NCBI GenBank assembly: GCA_938037185.1
Contig: CALHQK010000016.1
Coordinates: 1 to 6,146 of the forward strand
Direction of reading: 5' to 3'
DNA: 6,146 nucleotides
Source of the DNA: an uncultured Riemerella sp.
Lineage (GTDB): Bacteria; Bacteroidota; Bacteroidia; Flavobacteriales; Weeksellaceae
Both the position numbers and the translations under genes were made by a program. The notes below the pieces were generated by a model. That model made no database searches, was not told the origin of the DNA, and was given only the letters and a program-made list of their open reading frames with translations. Of the stretch, positions 6,122 to 6,146 are shown one piece after another (position 1 is the stretch's first letter; each line of letters begins with the position of its first letter).

Positions 6122-6146
6122 TCAGCATTAATATTAAAATTATGAA

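Larger units (their letters stand above)
5926..6146. other. Non-coding stretch upstream of the SUKH-SUFU gene
   Basis: This 221-base stretch at the right edge has no reading frame of meaningful length on either strand. It holds the AT-rich leader and probable promoter of the leftward gene, the inverted repeat, and the rightward -7 box listed separately. This arrangement suggests a divergent promoter region between the SUKH-SUFU gene and an unseen gene to the right. Confidence 0.6.

Noticed and set aside
1..6146. CRISPR array, tRNA/rRNA, insertion sequence or prophage
   Set aside because: No regularly spaced repeats, cloverleaf sequences, transposase motifs, terminal inverted repeats with target duplications, or phage genes were seen on either strand.

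Overview
The window looks like chromosomal DNA from a flavobacterium, probably of the Chryseobacterium/Riemerella group (Weeksellaceae). The reasons are the AT-rich base composition, Bacteroidota-type -7 promoter boxes (TAnnTTTG), the lack of clear Shine-Dalgarno sites, an S46 dipeptidyl-peptidase, a secreted surface-type protein, and a CxxCxxCC protein of the kind common in that group. The genus is an inference from style and not from an alignment.

Layout, left to right. (1) Positions 1-830, minus strand: the first 276 codons of a secreted protein of unknown function that runs off the left edge. (2) Positions 831-1035: a divergent promoter region with a good -7 box for the leftward gene and a weaker one for the rightward gene. 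(3) Positions 1036-3159, plus strand: a complete S46 serine dipeptidyl-peptidase with an intact His/Asp/Ser triad. Glycine at the specificity position makes it DPP7-like (hydrophobic P1) and not DPP11-like (acidic P1). (4) Positions 3179-3213: a strong intrinsic terminator directly followed by a consensus -7 box and a short YkgJ/CxxCxxCC-family gene ending at 3732. The promoter lies inside the longest version of that reading frame, so its true start is probably downstream. (5) Positions 3732-3764: a perfect hairpin between two convergent genes, usable in both directions. (6) Positions 3784-5925, minus strand: a 713-residue acidic protein with a TPR-like N-terminus, a SUKH (SMI1/KNR4) domain, a SUFU (Suppressor-of-fused-like) domain and an unassigned C-terminal region. 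(7) Positions 5926-6146: non-coding DNA with a likely promoter for the leftward gene, an imperfect inverted repeat, and a consensus -7 box pointing right at an ATG cut by the window edge.

The genes look like independent transcription units and not one operon. The peptidase is a periplasmic amino-acid scavenging enzyme. The item most worth follow-up is the multidomain SUKH-SUFU protein. Both domains are known as immunity modules in bacterial polymorphic-toxin systems, and here they are fused in one polypeptide with no toxin gene visible in the window. I see no tRNA, rRNA, CRISPR array, insertion sequence or phage gene.
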